Below are positions 6,418-9,955 of a stretch of DNA of 9,955 nt, in pieces. The notes under the pieces were generated by a model. That model saw only the letters and a list, made by a program, of their open reading frames with translations. It searched no databases and was not told the DNA's origin. Within the stretch, counting starts at the first letter, position 1; each line of letters opens with the position of its first letter. Source of the DNA: Gammaproteobacteria bacterium (GTDB lineage: Bacteria; Pseudomonadota; Gammaproteobacteria; DSM-26407); assembly GCA_028694565.1 (NCBI GenBank), contig JAQVKR010000060.1, positions 1 to 9,955 of the forward strand, given 5' to 3'. The position numbers and the translations under genes are program-made.

Positions 6418-6452
6418 CCGCCGCGGGCGCCGTCCATCCGCGCCCGCGGCGG
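6418..6452 (+). other. Perfect 13-bp inverted repeat followed by four T, between enhancer and promoter
   Basis: Arms ccgccgcgggcgc (6418-6430) and gcgcccgcggcgg (6440-6452) pair without mismatch around a 9-base loop, and tttt follows at 6453-6456. In form this is a plus-strand intrinsic terminator, but no plus-strand gene lies upstream. It occupies about -72 to -38 relative to the predicted ureD transcript start, between the NtrC sites and the sigma-54 promoter, where an IHF site might be expected and none is seen. It could be an operator, a cruciform-forming element or an insulator against antisense transcription from the ilvD region. Confidence 0.55.
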
Positions 6453-6463
6453 TTTTCCCCGGC

Positions 6464-6479
6464 TGGCATGGGCCTTGCT
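6464..6479 (+). promoter_or_regulatory. Sigma-54 (-24/-12) promoter of the urease operon
   Basis: TGGCATGGGCCTTGCT matches TGGCACG-N4-TTGCW at all conserved positions except one (T for C). The invariant GG (6465-6466) and GC (6477-6478) are 10 bases apart. Transcription would start near 6490, so the upstream in-frame ATG at 6468 cannot be the ureD start. NtrC-type sites lie at about -129 and -88. Sigma-54/NtrC control of urease genes is known in Klebsiella-type nitrogen regulation, sometimes through the activator NAC. Confidence 0.75.
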
Positions 6480-6542
6480 CTGTTCACCGGACCAAGGCGC
6501 GGCGGAGGGACGGTGACGGATGTGGTGGCGGAGCGGTGGCCC

Positions 6543-7415
6543 ATGACGGCCGCGGCCAGGGTGCCGGAAGCGGAAGCGGAAGCGGAGGCGGAGGCCGGGG
6601 CCGGCTGGCTGGGTGCGCTGGACCTCGGCTTCGAGCGCCGGGGGGAGGGCAGCGTGCTGGCCGCGCGGCGCCACCGCGGCCCCCTGCTGGTGCAGCGCAC
6701 CTTCCACCCCGAGCCGGGCGTCTGCCACGCCTACCTGCTGCACCCGCCGGGCGGGGTGGTGGGGGGCGATCGCCTGCGGCTGCGGGTGCGGGCCGCCGCC
6801 CGCTCCGGCGTGCTGCTGACCGCGCCGGCCGCCGGCAAGTTCTACCGCAGCGCCGGGCCGACGGCGAGCCAGTCGGTGCGGCTGGAGCTGGAGGCGGGGG
6901 CGGCGCTGGAGTGGCTGCCGCAGGAGAACATCGTCTATGACGGCGCCCGGGTGGAGAGCGTCACCCGGGTGGACCTGGCCGGGGACGCCCGCTTCCTGGG
7001 CTGGGAGATCACCTGCCTGGGGCGCCCGGCGGCGGGCGAGGCGTTCACCCGCGGCCGGCTGCGCCAGCGCCTCGAGCTGTGGCGCGGCGGCCGTCCCCTG
7101 TACCTGGAGCGGCTCGACCTGGAGGCCGGAGCGCCGTTCCAGTCGGCGGCCTGGGGGCTGCGGGGCGCGCCGGTGATCGGCAGCCTCGTCGCCGCCGGCA
7201 ATGTCCCCGGGCTGGACCGGCGCGTGCGGGAGGCGGCGGGCGCGGACGGGCCCGGCGAGCTGTTCAGCGTCACCCAGCTCGAGGCGGTGCTGGTGTGCCG
7301 CTACCTGGGCGGGTCCACCGCGCGCGCCCGGCGCTGCTTCGAGGCCGCCTGGCGGGTGCTGCGCCCGGCGCTGCTGGGACGGCCGGCGTGCGCGCCGCGG
7401 ATCTGGAGCACCTGA
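6543..7415 (+). CDS. ureD: Urease accessory protein UreD (UreH)
   Basis: First protein of the urease maturation scaffold: binds apo-urease and, with UreF and UreG, directs nickel and CO2 into the active site. From the ATG at 6543 it has 290 residues, slightly longer than the usual 270-280. Conserved blocks: GPLLVQRTFHPE (44-55), CHAYLLHPPGGVVGGD (59-74), GKFYRS (96-101), EWLPQENIVYDGA (121-133), and the C-terminal end PRIWST, as in Klebsiella UreD. The start is uncertain: a GTG at 6513 with GGAGGGA at 6504-6510 would add 10 residues but leaves only about 4 bases of spacing from GGAGG, while the ATG at 6543 has GGAG 9 bases upstream. Both lie after the predicted transcript start. Residues 8-17 (PEAEAEAEAE) come from a tandem hexamer and precede the family domain. 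First gene of the ureDABCE operon. Confidence 0.93.
   Translation: MTAAARVPEAEAEAEAEAGAGWLGALDLGFERRGEGSVLAARRHRGPLLVQRTFHPEPGVCHAYLLHPPGGVVGGDRLRLRVRAAARSGVLLTAPAAGKFYRSAGPTASQSVRLELEAGAALEWLPQENIVYDGARVESVTRVDLAGDARFLGWEITCLGRPAAGEAFTRGRLRQRLELWRGGRPLYLERLDLEAGAPFQSAAWGLRGAPVIGSLVAAGNVPGLDRRVREAAGADGPGELFSVTQLEAVLVCRYLGGSTARARRCFEAAWRVLRPALLGRPACAPRIWST
6566..6595 (+). repeat. Tandem hexanucleotide repeat in the ureD N-terminus
   Basis: Five consecutive copies of GGARGC (three GGAAGC, two GGAGGC) encode part of an alternating Glu-Ala run just after the ureD start. The unit is two codons, so gain or loss of copies would change the length of the N-terminal tail without shifting frame. Confidence 0.8.
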
Positions 7416-7466
7416 AGCGGGGGCCCGCGCCTCCGGGCGGGGTCGGGTAGATGAAGAGGAGGGGTG

Positions 7467-7769
<303 letters not shown>

Positions 7770-7780
7770 GGAGACGGATG

Positions 7781-8092
7781 ATGATTCCAGGCGAAATCGT
7801 GACCGCCGGGGGCGAGATCGAGATCAACGCCGGGCGCCAGACGCTGCGGATGACCGTGGCCAATACCGGGGACCGGCCCATCCAGGTGGGATCCCACTAC
7901 CACTTCCACGAGACCAACCCGGCGCTGGCCTTCGACCGCGCGGCCGCCCGCGGCTTCCGGCTCAACATTCCCGCCGGCACCGCCGTGCGCTTCGAGCCGG
8001 GGCAGGAGCGGGAGGTGGAGCTGGTGGCCTATGCCGGCCGCCGGCGGGTGTACGGGTTCAACGCCCGGGTGATGGGCGAGCTGGAGGGGTGA
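7781..8092 (+). CDS. ureB: Urease beta subunit
   Basis: Middle structural subunit of urease, assembling with UreA and UreC. 103 residues, the standard length for a separate beta subunit. Family sequence: MIPGEI at the start, [23 protein letters not shown] in the middle, [31 protein letters not shown] at the end. Two ATG codons are adjacent (7778 and 7781); the second gives the family start MIPGE and better spacing (about 6 bases) from AGGAGA at 7769-7774, which overlaps the ureA stop. Translation is therefore probably coupled to ureA. Confidence 0.97.
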   Translation: MIPGEIVTAGGEIEINAGRQTLRMTVANTGDRPIQVGSHYHFHETNPALAFDRAAARGFRLNIPAGTAVRFEPGQEREVELVAYAGRRRVYGFNARVMGELEG

Positions 8093-8099
8093 GGCGGCC

Positions 8100-9803
8100 A
8101 TGGTGAGCATCAGCCGGCAGGCCTATGCGGAGATGTACGGCCCCACCGTGGGCGACCGGGTGCGGCTCGCCGACACCGACCTCTGGATCCGGGTGGAGGC
8201 GGATCGCACCGTCTACGGCGACGAGGTGAAGTTCGGCGGCGGCAAGGTGATTCGCGACGGCATGGGCCAGTCCCAGGCCCCGTCCGCGGAGACGGTGGAC
8301 ACGGTCATCACCAACGCCCTGATTCTCGACTGGTGGGGCGTGGTGAAGGCGGACATCGGCATCAAGGCCGGGCGCATCGCCGCCATCGGCAAGGCCGGCA
8401 ACCCCGACACCCAGGCGGGCGTGGACATCGTGGTGGGGCCGGGCACCGAGGCCATCGCCGGCGAGGGCCTCATCGTCACCGCCGGGGGCGTCGACTCCCA
8501 CATCCACTTCATTTGCCCCCAGCAGGTGGAGGAGGCGCTCATGTCGGGCGTCACCACCATGCTCGGCGGCGGCACCGGGCCGGCGACCGGCACCAACGCC
8601 ACCACCTGCACCCCGGGTCCCTGGAATCTCCACCGGATGCTGCAGGCGGCCGACGCCCTGCCCATGAACCTCGGCTTCCTCGGCAAGGGCAACGCCAGCC
8701 TGCCGCAGGCGCTGGAGGAGCAGGTGCGCGCCGGGGCCATGGGGCTCAAGCTGCACGAGGACTGGGGCACCACGCCGGCGGCCATCGACTGCTGCCTCGA
8801 GGTGGCGGAACGCTTCGACGTGCAGGTGGCCATCCACACCGACACCCTCAACGAGTCGGGCTTCGTGGAGCGGACCCTGGCCGCCTTCAAGGGCCGCACC
8901 ATCCACACCTACCACACCGAGGGCGCCGGCGGGGGGCATGCGCCGGGCATCATCCGCGCCTGCGGCGAGGCCAACGTGCTGCCCTCCTCGACCAATCCCA
9001 CCCGGCCCTACACGGTCAACACGGTGGACGAGCACCTGGACATGCTCATGGTCTGCCACCACCTGGACCCCAACATTCCCGAGGACGTGGCCTTCGCCGA
9101 CTCGCGCATCCGCCGCGAGACCATCGCCGCGGAGGACATCCTCCACGACCTCGGCGCCTTCTCCATGATCGCCTCCGACTCCCAGGCCATGGGCCGGGTG
9201 GGGGAGGTAATCACGCGCACCTGGCAGACCGCCCACAAGATGAAGGCCCAGCGCGGCAGCCTGAGCGGCGACTCCGGCGGCAGCGACAACCTGCGCGCCC
9301 GCCGCTACGTGGCCAAGTACACCATCAACCCGGCCCGCGCCCACGGCATCGGCCACGAGGTGGGCTCGGTGGAGGTGGGCAAGCTGGCGGACCTGGTCCT
9401 GTGGCGGCCTGCCTTCTTCGGCGCCAAGCCGCACCTGGTCATCAAGGGCGGGCTCATCGCCGCGGCGCCCATGGGCGATCCCAACGCCTCCATCCCCACG
9501 CCCCAGCCGGTGCACTACCGGCCCATGTTCGGGGCGCTGGGCGGGGCGCGCCACGCCACCGCGCTCACCTTCGTCTCCGGGGCGGCCCTGGAGGCGGACA
9601 TCGGCGGCCGGCTGGGGCTGGCCAAGACGCTGGCGGCCGTGCAGGGCTGCCGCGCGGTGGGCAAGGCGGACATGGCGCTGAACGACTGGCTGCCGCGCAT
9701 CGAGGTGGATGCGCAGACTTACGCCGTGCGGGCCGACGGCGAGCTGCTCGCCTGCGAGCCGGCCACGGTGCTGCCCCTGGCCCAGCGCTATTTCCTGTTC
9801 TAG
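8100..9803 (+). CDS. ureC: Urease alpha (catalytic) subunit
   Basis: Carries the dinuclear nickel centre that hydrolyses urea. 567 residues, the same length as the Klebsiella enzyme, and the key residues fall at the same numbers: His134 and His136 in [10 protein letters not shown], carbamylated Lys217 and His219 in GLKLHEDWG, His246, His272, the flap Cys319 and catalytic His320 in MVCHHLDP, and Asp360 in [13 protein letters not shown]. All metal ligands and the flap are intact, so an active enzyme is expected. The ATG at 8100 follows the ureB stop by 7 bases, with GGAGGGG and GAGG upstream. It ends in TAG, and ureE begins 28 bases later. Confidence 0.98.
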   Translation: MVSISRQAYAEMYGPTVGDRVRLADTDLWIRVEADRTVYGDEVKFGGGKVIRDGMGQSQAPSAETVDTVITNALILDWWGVVKADIGIKAGRIAAIGKAGNPDTQAGVDIVVGPGTEAIAGEGLIVTAGGVDSHIHFICPQQVEEALMSGVTTMLGGGTGPATGTNATTCTPGPWNLHRMLQAADALPMNLGFLGKGNASLPQALEEQVRAGAMGLKLHEDWGTTPAAIDCCLEVAERFDVQVAIHTDTLNESGFVERTLAAFKGRTIHTYHTEGAGGGHAPGIIRACGEANVLPSSTNPTRPYTVNTVDEHLDMLMVCHHLDPNIPEDVAFADSRIRRETIAAEDILHDLGAFSMIASDSQAMGRVGEVITRTWQTAHKMKAQRGSLSGDSGGSDNLRARRYVAKYTINPARAHGIGHEVGSVEVGKLADLVLWRPAFFGAKPHLVIKGGLIAAAPMGDPNASIPTPQPVHYRPMFGALGGARHATALTFVSGAALEADIGGRLGLAKTLAAVQGCRAVGKADMALNDWLPRIEVDAQTYAVRADGELLACEPATVLPLAQRYFLF

Positions 9804-9831
9804 CCGGGCGCGGCCCCGGGAGGATATCCAG

Positions 9832-9955
9832 ATGCTGCGAGTGACGGAACGGCTCGAAACGCCGGAACGACCCGAGGTGACCCTAACGCTGCCCTACGAG
9901 CTGCGGGTGAAGAGCCGCATGCCGGTGCAGCTCGACAACGGCGAGAGCGTGGGCC
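9832..9955 (+). CDS. ureE: Urease accessory protein UreE (nickel metallochaperone), 3' end cut by window edge
   Basis: Delivers nickel to the UreDFG-urease complex. Only about 41 residues are visible, beginning MLRVTERLETPERPEVTL and continuing through LPYELRVKSRMPVQLDNGE, which fits the N-terminal peptide-binding domain of UreE (RVKSR followed by a short hairpin). The metal-binding domain and any His-rich tail are outside the window. The ATG at 9832 has GGGAGGA at 9818-9824. A small 5-bp stem (9804-9808 with 9815-9819) overlaps the start of that ribosome binding site and might lower its use. Fifth gene of the operon. Confidence 0.9.
   Translation, partial: MLRVTERLETPERPEVTLTLPYELRVKSRMPVQLDNGESVG

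Noticed and set aside
6246..6512. N-terminal extension of ureD to in-frame ATGs at 6246, 6252 or 6468
   Set aside because: The extension covers the NtrC sites, palindrome and sigma-54 promoter, lies upstream of the predicted transcript start, and is not UreD-like.
6566..6595. Hexamer tandem repeat as an on/off phase-variation switch
   Set aside because: The unit is 6 bp, so copy changes keep the frame; it could tune but not switch off ureD.
8058..9554. Minus-strand open frame of 498 codons
   Set aside because: Antisense shadow of ureC.

Overview
This window is GC-rich bacterial chromosome. IlvD follows the E. coli-type long enzyme over its whole length. The urease genes are three separate subunits in the order ureD-ureA-ureB-ureC-ureE, with UreC residues numbering exactly as in the Klebsiella enzyme. 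Together with good Shine-Dalgarno sites and apparent sigma-54/NtrC signals, this suggests a high-GC gammaproteobacterium. I cannot name the genus from sequence alone.

Layout. (1) 1-1240, minus strand: a small membrane-anchored protein with three copies of a D-T-D-L-L motif, whose stop overlaps by 4 bases the GTG start of an M20-family amidohydrolase that runs off the left edge. (2) 1241-1365: divergent intergenic region with a 23-bp palindrome. (3) 1366-3120, plus strand: a ketopantoate reductase-family gene (panE type) and an arylamine N-acetyltransferase gene 3 bases apart, an evident two-gene operon. A strong hairpin (3156-3186) separates it from the convergent next gene. (4) 3194-3907, minus strand: a secreted YfdX-family protein. 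(5) 3908-4408: about 500 bases without a credible gene. It holds a candidate sigma-54 promoter, an IHF-like site and overlapping inverted repeats upstream of the YfdX gene, then an AT-rich inverted repeat built from 9-bp units. (6) 4409-6253, minus strand: ilvD, dihydroxy-acid dehydratase. (7) 6254-6542: divergent ilvD/ureD regulatory region with a perfect NtrC-type enhancer, a weaker second one, a 13-bp perfect palindrome and a near-consensus sigma-54 -24/-12 promoter. (8) 6543-9955, plus strand: the urease operon ureD, ureA, ureB, ureC and the start of ureE; ureF and ureG would be expected beyond the right edge.

How the genes fit together. The urease genes release ammonia from urea, and the NtrC/sigma-54 signals imply that they are switched on by nitrogen limitation. 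IlvD makes 2-ketoisovalerate, the precursor of valine and of ketopantoate; PanE reduces ketopantoate to pantoate for coenzyme A; NAT uses acetyl-CoA. This link is biochemical, not proof of co-regulation. The most interesting content is regulatory: two candidate sigma-54 promoters in 10 kb, one strongly supported (urease) and one speculative (YfdX). The repeat-bearing microprotein is second. I see no tRNA, rRNA, CRISPR, transposase or prophage gene.
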